Assembly (NCBI GenBank): GCA_002841375.1
Contig: PGZO01000018.1
Location: 1-64,000, forward strand
Direction of reading: 5' to 3'
Source of the DNA: Firmicutes bacterium HGW-Firmicutes-7
Lineage (GTDB): Bacteria > Bacillota > Clostridia > Lachnospirales > Vallitaleaceae
Length of the DNA stretch: 64,000 nucleotides
Made by a program: the position numbers and the translations under genes. The notes below the pieces were generated by a model that made no database searches, was not told where the DNA came from, and saw only the letters and a list, made by a program, of their open reading frames with translations. Of this stretch, positions 38,779-50,196 are shown in pieces (positions within the stretch are counted from its first letter, which is position 1; every line of letters begins with the position of its first letter).

Positions 38779-38848
38779 ATAATAATAAACTTAAGTGTAA
38801 TGCCAAAAGCAAGGTGTTATAATCAATTATATGAAAGGATGGGCTGTT

Positions 38849-39910
38849 ATGAGGAGAATCCATGTAGATAAGCTAAAAGAAGGAATGATTATTTCTAAAC
38901 CAATTTATTCAAGTAATGGAATTATCCTACTGAGTGAAGGGGTACAGCTATCTGATCGGTATATAGAAAAAATTATTGGTACTGGCCTTCAACACATATA
39001 TATTAAGGATGAATTATCAAGTGGCATTAATGATGATGAAATTATTAAAGAAGAAACAAAAATCGCTACGAAAAAGGTACTTCAAGATAGTTTGTTGAAG
39101 ATTAAATCAGGATGCTTTGCCTCAAGTGATGGAATCATTAAGCAAGTTGAAGGTATGATTAGAGAAATCGTTGCCAATCCAAGGGTTATGGTTAGTGTTC
39201 AGGAGATTCGAAATAGAAGTGACTATTCATTAATGCATGCAATAAACGTATCTGTAATTTCATGTTTACTAGGAAAGAAAATGAAGTACAATGAAACGCA
39301 ACTTAAGCATCTTGCAATAGGTGCGCTTTTTCACGACTTAGGAAAAGTTAACATTAAAATGGACTGCACTCGTTATAGAGAGGATTACATAGAACAAGAA
39401 CTCAATCTTTATAAGCAACATACAGACGAAGGCTTTGAAATGATTCAATTGATACCAGACGCCTCCTTATTATCTGCTAATGTTGCAAGAATGCATCACG
39501 AGAACTTTGATGGTACAGGCTTTCCTTTAGGGCTGAAAGGTGATGCGATACATGAATTTGCGCGTATTGTAGCAGTTGCAAACGAATATGATAACTTAAT
39601 ATATAACCTGCCATTTGGTACAAGTCTGAAGCATTACGAAATTATTGAAGTAATTATTGCTAAATCATTTACTAGCTTTGATCCAAAGGTTGTAAGAATC
39701 TTTGCGAATTCCATATCACCATATCCACTTGGTAGTGGTGTTATACTTAGCAATAATCAGATTGGCATCGTTTCTAAGATCAATCAAAACTTTCCAACTA
39801 GACCATTTATAAGGATGGTAGATCCTGATAGTTTGAAGTTAATTGAAGAAATTGATTTATCTACGAACCCTTCTATTCTTATTTTAGATGAAAAAGATAT
39901 TGACAAATAA
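38849..39910 (+). CDS. HD-GYP domain phosphodiesterase
   Basis: This 353-residue protein has an N-terminal DUF3391-like part (about 1-60, LKEGMIISKPIYSSNGIILL) and a C-terminal HD-GYP domain (about 125-315). The HD pair is H162-D163 in LFHDLGKVN, and the GYP loop is HHENFDGTGFP, so the metal ligands are kept. These enzymes hydrolyse c-di-GMP. ATG 38849 follows AAAGGATG; an in-frame ATG six codons earlier lies on that site. A second c-di-GMP enzyme is encoded at 52470. Confidence 0.87.
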   Translation: MRRIHVDKLKEGMIISKPIYSSNGIILLSEGVQLSDRYIEKIIGTGLQHIYIKDELSSGINDDEIIKEETKIATKKVLQDSLLKIKSGCFASSDGIIKQVEGMIREIVANPRVMVSVQEIRNRSDYSLMHAINVSVISCLLGKKMKYNETQLKHLAIGALFHDLGKVNIKMDCTRYREDYIEQELNLYKQHTDEGFEMIQLIPDASLLSANVARMHHENFDGTGFPLGLKGDAIHEFARIVAVANEYDNLIYNLPFGTSLKHYEIIEVIIAKSFTSFDPKVVRIFANSISPYPLGSGVILSNNQIGIVSKINQNFPTRPFIRMVDPDSLKLIEEIDLSTNPSILILDEKDIDK

Positions 39911-41443
<1,533 letters not shown>

Positions 41444-41459
41444 TAAACAGATATACTTG

Positions 41460-41486
41460 TACCCTCGCCTATTTGCGAGGGTATTT
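41460..41486 (+). terminator. Intrinsic terminator after guaB
   Basis: Arms TACCCTCGC and GCGAGGGTA pair perfectly around CTATTT, then TTTAACC. Confidence 0.8.
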
Positions 41487-41505
41487 AACCTAAAGAAGGA
41501 AGTGC

Positions 41506-42210
41506 ATGACGACAAAGATGAATCTAAGTGTATTATTCGAGGATCAACACATTATTGTAGTAAATAAACCCCCGGGTGTCCCATCACAAAAGGATAGAAG
41601 TGGGGATGAAAATATGGCATCATTAGTTGATGAGCATCTACAAAAAAGGAATATGAATGGTAAGAAAGTATATGTAGGATTGATTCATAGACTAGATCGG
41701 CCTGTTGGAGGTATCATGGTGTTTGCAAAAACGCAATTTGCTAATGCTAGGTTATCTGAGCAAATCAGACTTAATAAAATGAACAAAGAATATTTGGTGG
41801 TAGTCTGTGGTAACCCAATAAAAGAAACGGAACGATTAACTCATTTTCTATTAAAACAAACCAATAACTTATCTCGAGTTGTTTCAGAAAATACACCGTT
41901 AGCGAAGAAAGCCATCCTTGAATATTCACTTATTGAATCAAAGACGGTTGAAAGATGGGGAGATATTTCTCTCTTAAAAGTAAAATTGATAACAGGTAGG
42001 CATCATCAAATACGGGTACAAATGTCTTTTGTTGGAAATCCGATATGGGGTGATACAAAATATAACGAATTATTTAACCTGATGGAATCCAAGGAGTGGT
42101 TTCCTATTGCACTGTTTGCCCACCTACTATCCTTTGAACATCCGAAAACTGGGAAATTAATGACTTTTACATTGGATACAAATGAGTATCCCTTTAACCA
42201 ATTTAATTAA
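41506..42210 (+). CDS. RluA-family pseudouridine synthase
   Basis: This 234-residue enzyme isomerises uridine in RNA. The catalytic Asp is in LIHRLDRPVGG (about 64-74), and the N-terminal NKPPGVPSQ and C-terminal TGRHHQIRVQM segments are typical of RluA. No S4 domain is present. Which RNA site it acts on cannot be told. The ATG lies four bases after AGGAAGTG, sequence that resembles the start of the dispersed palindrome. Confidence 0.9.
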   Translation: MTTKMNLSVLFEDQHIIVVNKPPGVPSQKDRSGDENMASLVDEHLQKRNMNGKKVYVGLIHRLDRPVGGIMVFAKTQFANARLSEQIRLNKMNKEYLVVVCGNPIKETERLTHFLLKQTNNLSRVVSENTPLAKKAILEYSLIESKTVERWGDISLLKVKLITGRHHQIRVQMSFVGNPIWGDTKYNELFNLMESKEWFPIALFAHLLSFEHPKTGKLMTFTLDTNEYPFNQFN

Positions 42211-42252
42211 ACGATTGTGCTATTTAAATAACCTATAGAAAGAGTGGTTATT

Positions 42253-43350
42253 ATGAAAAACAAAAAAATTATTGTGCTCTTGATATTGAGTTTATCCTTA
42301 CTATTTATAAAAACGCTTGTCATCAAATTTGCGAGTGAAAATACCGAATTTATCGAAAAAAATTATTCTCGAGGTATTTATCCAATTATATCAAAAGCAT
42401 TGACAAGTATATCAAACAAGGTACCATTTTCTATTGGGGAGGTCCTTGTTATTGTTTTTGTAATTGGAATATGTGTTGTGACTTTCAAGTTAATAACTTA
42501 TATCATCAAAAAAAAGTACCATAAACTAATTCTCGGTATATCCTATATGGTTTTTTGTAGTAGTTTATTATTTTGTATATTTGATGGGGTATGGTTACTT
42601 AATAATTACAGAACAAATATTGAGGATTTAATGTCACTTTCAATAGAAAATAATGACAAGCAGGCATTGGTGGATACTTTTGAAGCTTTGATCATCAAGA
42701 CCAATAGTTTAAGGCAGGAGCTTTCAGAAGATGATAATAACCTTGCTTGGGGTCTAAGTAAGCAAGAAATATTACATAATGCATATAAGGGTTATGATGG
42801 GGTAAATCAACAATATGACTTTATTGGTAAGGATATTGTTTTGGTGAAGGGTTTATTATCTTCTCCAATTCAAACTATGAGTGGATACACTGGTATATAT
42901 TTATTCTTTGTAGGTGAACCGAGTGTAAATATACAAGCGCCTATTTTTACTATTCCACATACTGCATGTCATGAAATAGCTCATCAAAAAGGTTTTGCCC
43001 AAGAAGAAGCAGCAAATTACATAGGATTTTTGGCATGTAAGAATAATGAAGATTTGATATTTCAATATTCAGGTTATTTTTCTGCAATGACATATGTTGG
43101 AAATGCGATTTTTACCGTCGATCCACAAATATACTATGAGTTAACTGCAAGTTATGATGAGCAGGTACAAAATGATATTATGTATGTTCGTGAATTTTGG
43201 CAAAGAGCACAAAAAAAAGCAACATCAAAGGTAGCAAACCATTTAAATGACGCTTATCTTAAAGCATACAATCAACCAGAAGGCATTAAAAGCTATGGAC
43301 GGTTTGTAGATTTATTAGTAGCAGATTTTATTGAAGATGGAGATGTATAA
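42253..43350 (+). CDS. DUF3810 membrane protein with HExxH metalloprotease-like motif
   Basis: This 365-residue protein has three N-terminal membrane segments (about 5-25, 55-80 and 90-115) and a large soluble domain. The soluble domain contains CHEIAHQKG, an HExxH zinc motif, with a nearby EEAANYIGF that could supply a third ligand. This is the DUF3810 plan; the function is unknown and protease activity is inferred. ATG 42253 is favoured over GTG 42244 because GAGTGG lies before it. Confidence 0.75.
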   Translation: MKNKKIIVLLILSLSLLFIKTLVIKFASENTEFIEKNYSRGIYPIISKALTSISNKVPFSIGEVLVIVFVIGICVVTFKLITYIIKKKYHKLILGISYMVFCSSLLFCIFDGVWLLNNYRTNIEDLMSLSIENNDKQALVDTFEALIIKTNSLRQELSEDDNNLAWGLSKQEILHNAYKGYDGVNQQYDFIGKDIVLVKGLLSSPIQTMSGYTGIYLFFVGEPSVNIQAPIFTIPHTACHEIAHQKGFAQEEAANYIGFLACKNNEDLIFQYSGYFSAMTYVGNAIFTVDPQIYYELTASYDEQVQNDIMYVREFWQRAQKKATSKVANHLNDAYLKAYNQPEGIKSYGRFVDLLVADFIEDGDV

Positions 43351-43374
43351 AAATAGAAGGATCAGAGGTGTAAT

Positions 43375-44088
43375 ATGTTAGGAAATTTTGTGAATACAGC
43401 AGCAATAATATTTGGCTGTATATTAGGTTTGTTAATTAAAAATGGACTTAAAGACAAATATAAGAATACCGTCATGCAAGGTATTGGATTATCTGTTTTG
43501 TTCATTGGAACATCATCAGCGATTAGCGGATTATTAAATCCTGAAAGCGAATCGATCCTATTTATTTTAAGCCTTGTTATTGGTGGATTAATTGGAGAAT
43601 GGATTGACATTGAAAAAAGGCTTGAAGGACTCGGCACTTTTTTGCAGAAAAAAATCAAAAATGGTGAACATAATATTTCCCAAGGCTTTGTTACCGCGAG
43701 TTTAATTTTTTGCGTTGGGACTATGGCAATCATTGGGGCGTTAGAAAGTGGCCTAAGAAATGACCATAATATGTTATTTGCTAAGGCAGTTCTTGATGGG
43801 ATTACATCAATTATACTAACGACTACGTTAGGTGTTGGTGTTATTTTTTCAGCAGTTGCTGTATTTATGTATCAAGGATTGATCGTTGTATTTGCAAGTA
43901 CTATTGAACCATACCTCTCAGCGGACATAATTAGAGAGATGTCCATAGTAGGGGGCATTCTAATTGTAGGTATTGGGCTATCTATGCTGGATATTGTTCG
44001 AATAAAGACAGCTAATATGCTACCGGCAATACTCGTACCAGCATTATGGTATCTTGTAGGCAAACCGTTAATTGCTTTGTTTTTATAA
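43375..44088 (+). CDS. DUF554 family membrane protein
   Basis: This 237-residue protein has six or seven hydrophobic segments. It opens with GNFVNTAAIIFGCILGLL and contains SLVIGGLIGEWIDIE and GTMAIIGALESGL, all diagnostic of DUF554 (YdfK-like). A transport role is suspected but not shown. AGAGGTG precedes ATG 43375. It converges on the rubredoxin gene, with three bases between the stop codons. Confidence 0.85.
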   Translation: MLGNFVNTAAIIFGCILGLLIKNGLKDKYKNTVMQGIGLSVLFIGTSSAISGLLNPESESILFILSLVIGGLIGEWIDIEKRLEGLGTFLQKKIKNGEHNISQGFVTASLIFCVGTMAIIGALESGLRNDHNMLFAKAVLDGITSIILTTTLGVGVIFSAVAVFMYQGLIVVFASTIEPYLSADIIREMSIVGGILIVGIGLSMLDIVRIKTANMLPAILVPALWYLVGKPLIALFL

Positions 44089-44091
44089 AAC

Positions 44092-44259
44092 TTATTGCTT
44101 TGTATTTAGTATAAATGCCATCTTTGTTTCATTGCAGGTAGGGCACCTAAAATAATCGGGCAAGTCTTCATAAGCTGTATTAGGTGGTACATCACACCGT
44201 GATTCTCCTTTTTCTTCTCGATAAACATAACCACATACCGTACATTTATAAGTTTTCAT
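44092..44259 (-). CDS. Rubredoxin
   Basis: This 55-residue protein carries one Fe(Cys)4 centre for electron transfer. CTVCGY (residues 6-11) and CPTC (39-42) are the iron ligands, and PPNTAYEDLP matches the conserved PGTAFEDLP segment. GGGAGG lies eight bases before the ATG. An extra Cys at 22 sits in the segment between the pairs. Rubredoxin serves oxygen and peroxide detoxification in anaerobes, but no such partner is adjacent. It is divergent from the DAHP synthase gene. Confidence 0.9.
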   Translation of the reverse strand: MKTYKCTVCGYVYREEKGESRCDVPPNTAYEDLPDYFRCPTCNETKMAFILNTKQ

Positions 44260-44321
44260 TTCTTTAACCTCCCATTTTCATATAAGCCTATTATCTTATA
44301 AATTGGATTGGTTATCAAGGA

Positions 44322-44345
44322 AAACATGCATAATCGTTCATGTTT
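44322..44345. promoter_or_regulatory. Inverted repeat between the rubredoxin and DAHP synthase genes
   Basis: AAACATG-N10-CATGTTT lies just upstream of the DAHP synthase -35 element and about 65 bp from the rubredoxin start, so it could be a shared operator. Confidence 0.35.
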
Positions 44346-44357
44346 CAGAAAACGTGG

Positions 44358-44387
44358 TTGACAGTGCTAGTACAATACATATATAAT
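44358..44387 (+). promoter_or_regulatory. Promoter of the DAHP synthase gene
   Basis: TTGACA (44358-44363), an 18-bp spacer and TATAAT (44382-44387), about 60 bp before the start. Confidence 0.7.
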
Positions 44388-44449
44388 ACACTTTAACATA
44401 TTGATATACAGATGAAATGTTAATGATAAACAACCAAGGAGGAATTAAA

Positions 44450-45478
44450 ATGCCATTCTCTTATATACAGGAAATGCCATCTCCAAAAGAGATATTTATG
44501 GATATACCGGTACCAAAAGATTTAGTTGAGGTTAAGAAACAAAGAGATGCTGAAATAAAGCGAATTTTTGAAGGGAATAGTGACAAATTTTTACTTATTA
44601 TAGGTCCTTGTTCGGCAGATAATGAGGATGCAGTGTGTAATTACGTTGAGAGGCTTGCTAAAATTCAGGAAACAGTTAAGGATCAGATTGTTATTATTCC
44701 AAGGATTTACACAAACAAGCCAAGGACTACGGGTGAAGGGTATAAAGGAATGCTTCATCAACCAAATCCAAGCGAAGCGTCAAACTTATTTGAAGGTATA
44801 AAAGCTATTAGAAATATGCATATTCGCGTAATGAAAGAATCACACCTTACTTGTGCAGATGAAATGTTGTATCCAGAAAACTATGCATATTTAGATGATA
44901 TTTTGAGCTATGTTGCAATTGGTGCTAGGTCTGTTGAAAATCAACAGCATCGTTTAACTGTTAGTGGTATTGATGTACCAGTAGGAATGAAAAATGCAAC
45001 AAGTGGTGATATTTCCATTATGCTAAATGCGATTAAGGCCGCTCAAATTGAACATACCTTTATTTTTCGTGGTTGGGAAGTGGGTACTGACGGAAACCCT
45101 CTTGCACATGCGATTTTAAGAGGTGCGGTAAACCAATATGGTACGAATATTCCTAATTATCACTATGAAGATTTAGTAGCAGTGATTGAACATTATGAAA
45201 AACGACAATTGATGAATCCTGCGATTATTATCGATACAAATCATGCAAATTCTAATAAGAAATATAAGGAACAACCTAGAATTGCGCGTGAAATCCTTGA
45301 CAATCGAACCTATGATAAAAAACTTAAAAAATATATTAAAGGTTTGATGGTTGAAAGTTATATTGTTGGAGGTGCTCAACAAATAGGGGACAATGTATAC
45401 GGAAAATCTATTACAGATCCATGTATTGGTTGGGAAGCAACACATAAAATGATTTATGAAATTGCAGCAAGAGTATAA
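44450..45478 (+). CDS. DAHP synthase, type I (AroFGH family)
   Basis: This 342-residue enzyme condenses PEP and erythrose 4-phosphate in the first step of the shikimate pathway. IGPCSADNEDAV, PRTTGEGYKG and DTNHANSNKKY are typical of the E. coli-like metal-dependent type I family with an N-terminal extension. ATG 44450 follows AAGGAGG; an in-frame ATG at 44417 has no such site. Feedback specificity (Phe, Tyr or Trp) cannot be read. Confidence 0.94.
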   Translation: MPFSYIQEMPSPKEIFMDIPVPKDLVEVKKQRDAEIKRIFEGNSDKFLLIIGPCSADNEDAVCNYVERLAKIQETVKDQIVIIPRIYTNKPRTTGEGYKGMLHQPNPSEASNLFEGIKAIRNMHIRVMKESHLTCADEMLYPENYAYLDDILSYVAIGARSVENQQHRLTVSGIDVPVGMKNATSGDISIMLNAIKAAQIEHTFIFRGWEVGTDGNPLAHAILRGAVNQYGTNIPNYHYEDLVAVIEHYEKRQLMNPAIIIDTNHANSNKKYKEQPRIAREILDNRTYDKKLKKYIKGLMVESYIVGGAQQIGDNVYGKSITDPCIGWEATHKMIYEIAARV

Positions 45479-45546
45479 TGCTTAATATTATTAATTTAAA
45501 CTAACGTAAGCCAAATTTTTTTAACATTGACTCAAGGAGGACATGT

Positions 45547-47259
45547 ATGAGAAAAAAGAAAAGGTTATCTTTAACTATAAAAGTAATGATAGGATTCTCA
45601 TTAATTACCACAATTGTTTTACTAAGTAATATATTCAATTTTATTGTTGCAAATGGAATTGAAAGAGCTGCTATCGATAATAATAAAAGAGTTATTGATC
45701 TTGAATACGCTTATGATTTAAGAACATATATTGAGATATTGTATGGTTTTCAGAGTGATATGACGATTAATTTTGATTTAGATCACCATAAAGCATATAA
45801 AGAAAATGTGCAAGAAATGGAGAAAGTACTTGTTGAAATTGAGGTAGCAGCCGATACAGATGAAGAAAACATGATTGTTTCTGAACTGAAAGTTGTTATG
45901 GATAAATATATAACTGCGGTAGATGATATCGTTGCTATCCATGATGATAATTCCTTAACGGATGTTGAACGAAAATATAAATATATGACCGTTAATAAAA
46001 GAACACAACAAGAGAAAAATAAAATGCTTAATATGTTGGAGCAAGTTTTAATTTCTTTTGAAGCTGAAAGAAACAGTGCAAATGATACCATGATGGACGC
46101 GCTTAGATTTACTGCTGGCGTACAGGTTATAACGATGATTCTTATAGCTATATGTAGTATTATTATTGGTCTATTATTTTCACGAATGTTAGTAGGTAAT
46201 ATTAAGAAGTTGGTTCAAGGTGCAAATATTTACGCTAGTGGCGATCTTACATATTCACTCAGTATTGAATCAAATGATGAAGTAGGGGACCTTGCTAATG
46301 CTTTTGATAAGATGGGAGAGAATTTGAGGAAGCTAATAACCGAAGTGGTGGATATTTCTCAACACTTGCTTTCTTCAAGTGAAGAACTTTCAGCAACCTC
46401 ACAAGAAACAAGTGCAGGTAGTAGAGAGGTAACGGAAACAGTTACCCAGATAGCAGAGGGTACAGGACAACAAGCGGATGCCATTGAAAAGACCGCTAGT
46501 CTAATTAATGATGTTAACCTAAAGGTTATGAAAGTATCAGAAAACACAGACCAAGTGAATCAAAGCACCAAAAAAACAACGGAAGTCGCTGAAAATGGTG
46601 TGCAGCTCTCTAAGACTGCCGGAGATAAAATTAATCAAGTAATGGAAGTGTTTGAAAAAATTACTTGTGCAATCACTTCATTAGAAGGTTTATCTAATCG
46701 TATTGGAAGTATTGCAGATGTTATAAATAGCATCTCAGATCAAACGAACTTATTAGCGCTAAATGCAGCAATTGAAGCTGCAAGAGCAGGTGAACAAGGT
46801 CGGGGCTTTGCAGTGGTGGCAGAAGAAATTAGGAAGCTTGCTGAGCAAAGTACTGAATCAGTAAAGCAGGTAAGTCAACTTACGAATGAAATTGCAGAAG
46901 AAACGAGCAAGGCGGTAATAATAATAGAACATGGAAATAAAGATGTGAAGGATGGTGTAGTTGCAGTATCTAATTCGGGAGAGGCATTTGTTGCAATTAT
47001 GAATGAATTTGAAAATGTTACGGATCAAGTTCAGGAGGTTGTAGCAGCTATAAAAGATATTAATGTATCTTCTAATAAGGCCACAGATGAAATAGACAGC
47101 ATTGCAGCTATTATAGAGGAATCAGCTGCTAGCAGTCAAGAGGTTGCTGCTATTAGTGAACAGCAAAGTCTTGCAATTGATGATGTTGCTAAGCTTGCAC
47201 AAAACTTAGCGACTATTGGAGAACAGTTGAGTAAAGAGGTAAATAGGTTTAAAATTTAA
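45547..47259 (+). CDS. Methyl-accepting chemotaxis protein
   Basis: This 570-residue receptor has membrane segments at about 10-33 and 192-217, with a helical extracellular sensor domain between them. A HAMP domain (about 218-270) and a long cytoplasmic coiled-coil signalling domain follow. The hairpin tip is [26 protein letters not shown]-like and intact. The four-helix sensor domain is unspecific in sequence, so the ligand is unknown. No other chemotaxis gene is in the window. CAAGGAGG precedes the ATG. Confidence 0.93.
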   Translation: MRKKKRLSLTIKVMIGFSLITTIVLLSNIFNFIVANGIERAAIDNNKRVIDLEYAYDLRTYIEILYGFQSDMTINFDLDHHKAYKENVQEMEKVLVEIEVAADTDEENMIVSELKVVMDKYITAVDDIVAIHDDNSLTDVERKYKYMTVNKRTQQEKNKMLNMLEQVLISFEAERNSANDTMMDALRFTAGVQVITMILIAICSIIIGLLFSRMLVGNIKKLVQGANIYASGDLTYSLSIESNDEVGDLANAFDKMGENLRKLITEVVDISQHLLSSSEELSATSQETSAGSREVTETVTQIAEGTGQQADAIEKTASLINDVNLKVMKVSENTDQVNQSTKKTTEVAENGVQLSKTAGDKINQVMEVFEKITCAITSLEGLSNRIGSIADVINSISDQTNLLALNAAIEAARAGEQGRGFAVVAEEIRKLAEQSTESVKQVSQLTNEIAEETSKAVIIIEHGNKDVKDGVVAVSNSGEAFVAIMNEFENVTDQVQEVVAAIKDINVSSNKATDEIDSIAAIIEESAASSQEVAAISEQQSLAIDDVAKLAQNLATIGEQLSKEVNRFKI

Positions 47260-47559
47260 CCTATCGAAGAAAACCCCTCACTTCTTTAAGTGTTCAAGTA
47301 TCCAAAAGGCAACGTTTATATATAAAAAGCGACTTAGGTTGCTTTTTTTATATCCTTAAGGAAATGCTGAAACATAGATATTACGTTATAATAATCGAGT
47401 CCTTTAGCAGCTGCATTATTAGACTAAAATAATATAGTGTGATATAATTAATTGGTCCTAAAATGGAAGATAATGACTGTTGATTAGGTAGTAGACTAGC
47501 GTGATTCAGATAAATGAAGTTACTAAAACATAAATTAAAGAATAAATGGAGGTATTATA
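47260..47559 (+). other. 300-bp gap with a repeat remnant, terminator and promoter
   Basis: Directly after the chemoreceptor stop codon, AACCTATCGAAGAAAACCCC-TCACTTCTTTAAG is a half copy of the dispersed palindrome (47259-47293). A terminator follows (AAGCGAC-TTAG-GTTGCTT plus T run, 47327-47349). A weak promoter candidate, TTAGAC-18-TATAAT, lies at 47419-47448. Nothing else is recognised. Confidence 0.6.
47327..47349 (+). terminator. Intrinsic terminator after the chemoreceptor gene
   Basis: AAGCGAC and GTTGCTT pair with one G-T around a TTAG loop, followed by seven T residues. Confidence 0.75.
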
Positions 47560-48279
47560 ATGAGTTATGAAAATAAAGAAATTAATGGAGAAGAAATAGA
47601 GATACTTACGCCAAGTAGTAGAGTACTGAGTATTTTTTATTCTCCCAAAAAGGTATTTAAGGCAATAAATGATAAACCAAATTTTTGGTTACCAATGATC
47701 ATTACGATGTTATTTACTATGTTATTTTATTTAACTTTCTTCGGTGAATTTAAAGAAATGTTGATGGAAGTAATCAAATTAAGTGGACAGTCTATTTCAG
47801 TAGAGTATATTGAGAAAATGACAACCATTATATCTGGTGTTGCTATTGGATTTGCTCCAGTAATAATTGCAATAGGAACATTTTTAACGGCACTTTTTTA
47901 CTGGTTGGGTGTTATGCTCTTTAAAGGAAAAGGCGTATATATGAAGTATGTATCTCTAATGGCCCACGTTGGACTAATATCATTACTATCTTTGGTAATT
48001 ACGGGAATTATGACGATATTAACAGGGGAATTTTTAATCAGTGAGCCAGTAACCAGCTTAGCTAGTTGGTTGCCGGATAGCATGAATATGACTTTTTTAT
48101 ATGGAATACTGCTAGATGTTGAGGTATTTAATATATGGAAATTAACGTTGGTTGCTTATGGAATTCATGAGATCGGCGGATTAAAGTTAAGCAAGGCATT
48201 TATAATTGTTGGTATTATATTTGTTATAGGAATACTATTTTCAGGGGGTTCACTTTTACTTAATGCGCGTAGCTTTTAA
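47560..48279 (+). CDS. Yip1-family membrane protein
   Basis: This 239-residue protein has a short soluble N terminus followed by five membrane segments. The SIFYSPKKVFKAINDKPNFWLPMI opening and the later GIHEIGGLKLSKA segment fit the bacterial YIP1 family, whose role is unclear. GGAGG precedes the ATG. Confidence 0.82.
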   Translation: MSYENKEINGEEIEILTPSSRVLSIFYSPKKVFKAINDKPNFWLPMIITMLFTMLFYLTFFGEFKEMLMEVIKLSGQSISVEYIEKMTTIISGVAIGFAPVIIAIGTFLTALFYWLGVMLFKGKGVYMKYVSLMAHVGLISLLSLVITGIMTILTGEFLISEPVTSLASWLPDSMNMTFLYGILLDVEVFNIWKLTLVAYGIHEIGGLKLSKAFIIVGIIFVIGILFSGGSLLLNARSF

Positions 48280-48385
48280 CATACTAATTAAAATTCCTTT
48301 AAAATATGAATAAATCAAGAATCAAGTTGTTAAAATACAAAACCTTTGTTGACAACCTGCTTCTTTTATCAACTCGGAGAACATT

Positions 48386-49345
48386 ATGGACAACTTATTA
48401 TTTTCTTTTAACGCTGTATTCCCACTAATTTTGATAGTGGCATTAGGTACATTTTTAAAATGGATACAAATTCTTGATGATAGTTTTATTGATAAGTGTA
48501 ATAAATTTTGCTTTTTAGTCGCATTTCCAATACAGTTATTTTACAACATATATCATATAGATTTTAGTAGAGAAACAGATTGGCGTTTATTGATTTTTAT
48601 CGTATGTAGTATTGTAGTTATGGTCACATTGTTAGTGTGGTTAGTACCAAAATTCATTAAGGATCAAGACAAACATGGGGCCTTCATTCAAGGAGCGTAT
48701 AGAAGCAACTTTTTGTTAATTGGGTTACCACTTGCCAGAAACCTTTTTGGGGAAACAGGTGTAGCGGTAGCTTCTGTAGCACTCCCAATTGTTGTGCCGG
48801 TATATAATTTCTTAGCAGTTTTTGTTTTAACTGTATTTGCTAATAATGAGGATTATAAGGAAAAACCCAAGGTGTCTTATGTTCAGCTAATAGTAGCGAT
48901 TTTGAAGAACCCCTTAATCATTGCTTCAGTTTTAGGTTTGATTTTTTCAATAATAAACATACCAATACCTACATTTTTAAATCGTGCAATGGGGGATGTT
49001 GGTGGAATTGCAACGCCCTTAGCATTAATTCTACTTGGAGGGCAATTTAGTTTTTCAGCATTGCATGGAAGACTTAAACTTGCTTTTATAGCTACATTAT
49101 TTAGGTTAATATTTTTACCAATCATTATAATTGGTGTTGCAGTATTGTTAGGATTTAAGGGGGTTGAATTAAGTACCATTTTAATAATCTTTGCATCACC
49201 TAGTGCAATCTCAGGTTTTATTATGGCGAAAAATATGGGGAATGATTCTGAACTAGCAGGTCAAATTATTATTTTGACGACGCTATTATCAAGTATATCC
49301 TTGTTCTTTTGGGTATTATTTTTGAAATTATTTAAGCTTTTTTAA
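48386..49345 (+). CDS. AEC (auxin efflux carrier) family transporter
   Basis: This 319-residue membrane protein has about ten hydrophobic segments in two halves. The conserved features are GAFIQGAYRSNFLLIGLPLA with the RSN core, and ASPSAISGFIMAKNMG in the second half. Bacterial members export malate or other organic acids. GGAGA precedes ATG 48386. It appears to be an independent gene. Confidence 0.87.
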   Translation: MDNLLFSFNAVFPLILIVALGTFLKWIQILDDSFIDKCNKFCFLVAFPIQLFYNIYHIDFSRETDWRLLIFIVCSIVVMVTLLVWLVPKFIKDQDKHGAFIQGAYRSNFLLIGLPLARNLFGETGVAVASVALPIVVPVYNFLAVFVLTVFANNEDYKEKPKVSYVQLIVAILKNPLIIASVLGLIFSIINIPIPTFLNRAMGDVGGIATPLALILLGGQFSFSALHGRLKLAFIATLFRLIFLPIIIIGVAVLLGFKGVELSTILIIFASPSAISGFIMAKNMGNDSELAGQIIILTTLLSSISLFFWVLFLKLFKLF

Positions 49346-49429
49346 TGATTTTCTAATCTTACACTAAAGATGAAGTAATGATTAAGGTTTATAATAAGGA
49401 AAAGAACATATTGTAAAGGAGGTATACTT

Positions 49430-50188
49430 ATGATTATTTCGGAAGAATTAATACGAGAATTGCAAAGAAGGATTGACGTAACTTATGAAGAAGCCGAATA
49501 TTATTTAAAAAAAACAAAAGGCGATATTAATATGGCTGTTTTTTTAATAATGAAAAAACGCGATTCATCATGGCAAAGATTTAAAGTATCTCTTAACGAT
49601 TTGTTGAAATATAAGTTTATTATGACGAGAAGAGGGGAGACATTAATAAATTTACCCCTTTTAATATTAGCTATATTTATTTTTATAAATGGAATTCAAC
49701 AGCATATATTCCCTATTATTCTTGTTGTAATTGTTGCGTTGCTAACAGAATGTGAGGTGAAAATTCAAAAGAACCATTATCAAGAGCAAAAAGAGGATCA
49801 AACGCAAACAGGAAAACAAACATATACGAGAAATCAAACACATACAGGAAAAGAAACATATACGAGAAATCAATCACAAACAGGAAAACAAACATATACG
49901 AGAAATCAAACGCAAACAGAAAATCAAACGCAAACAGGAAATCAAACACAAACAGGAAATCAAACACAAGATAGAAATCAAGCTCAAGCAAGAAAGCAAA
50001 CACAACCTGAATGCCAGGTAGAATCAGGAGAACAAACCCAAGATGATAGAACAATTAAACCAACAAAGATTGATCCAACAGTAAAACAAACATCAAATAA
50101 ACCTAATTTGGAAACAGAAAAACAACAATCTTTAAATAATACTGATGAGGCAGATAATGACTATTATGAAATTGTCATTGAAGAATAG
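49430..50188 (+). CDS. DUF4342-like UBA/membrane protein with hexapeptide-repeat tail
   Basis: This 252-residue protein has three parts. Residues 1-45 resemble a UBA/TS-N three-helix domain. Residues about 70-112 resemble the DUF4342 segment (GETLINLPL, membrane stretch, LLTECEVKIQ). The rest is a low-complexity hydrophilic tail. Residues 124-195 are twelve tandem hexapeptides of QTxTxN/K type, encoded by 18-bp repeats (49799-50014); the first six pair into 36-bp units. Such a tail is not usual for DUF4342. The gene ends eight bp before a response regulator and is probably cotranscribed with the two-component pair. AAAGGAGG precedes the ATG. Confidence 0.8.
   Translation: MIISEELIRELQRRIDVTYEEAEYYLKKTKGDINMAVFLIMKKRDSSWQRFKVSLNDLLKYKFIMTRRGETLINLPLLILAIFIFINGIQQHIFPIILVVIVALLTECEVKIQKNHYQEQKEDQTQTGKQTYTRNQTHTGKETYTRNQSQTGKQTYTRNQTQTENQTQTGNQTQTGNQTQDRNQAQARKQTQPECQVESGEQTQDDRTIKPTKIDPTVKQTSNKPNLETEKQQSLNNTDEADNDYYEIVIEE
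49799..50014 (+). repeat. Coding tandem repeat, 12 x 18 bp
   Basis: The first 108 bases are three 36-bp units (QTQTGK-QTYTRN-like pairs) and the rest six 18-bp units. All units are in frame, so copy-number change would not shift the reading frame. Confidence 0.9.
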
Positions 50189-50196
50189 GTGAAAGT

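Noticed and set aside
49799-50014. CRISPR-like array
   Set aside because: The repeats are contiguous, coding and without unique spacers, and there are no cas genes.
49716-50054. Minus-strand ORF over the hexapeptide repeat
   Set aside because: Its phenylalanine-rich repeat is the mirror of the QTxTxN/K coding repeat and has no start signal.
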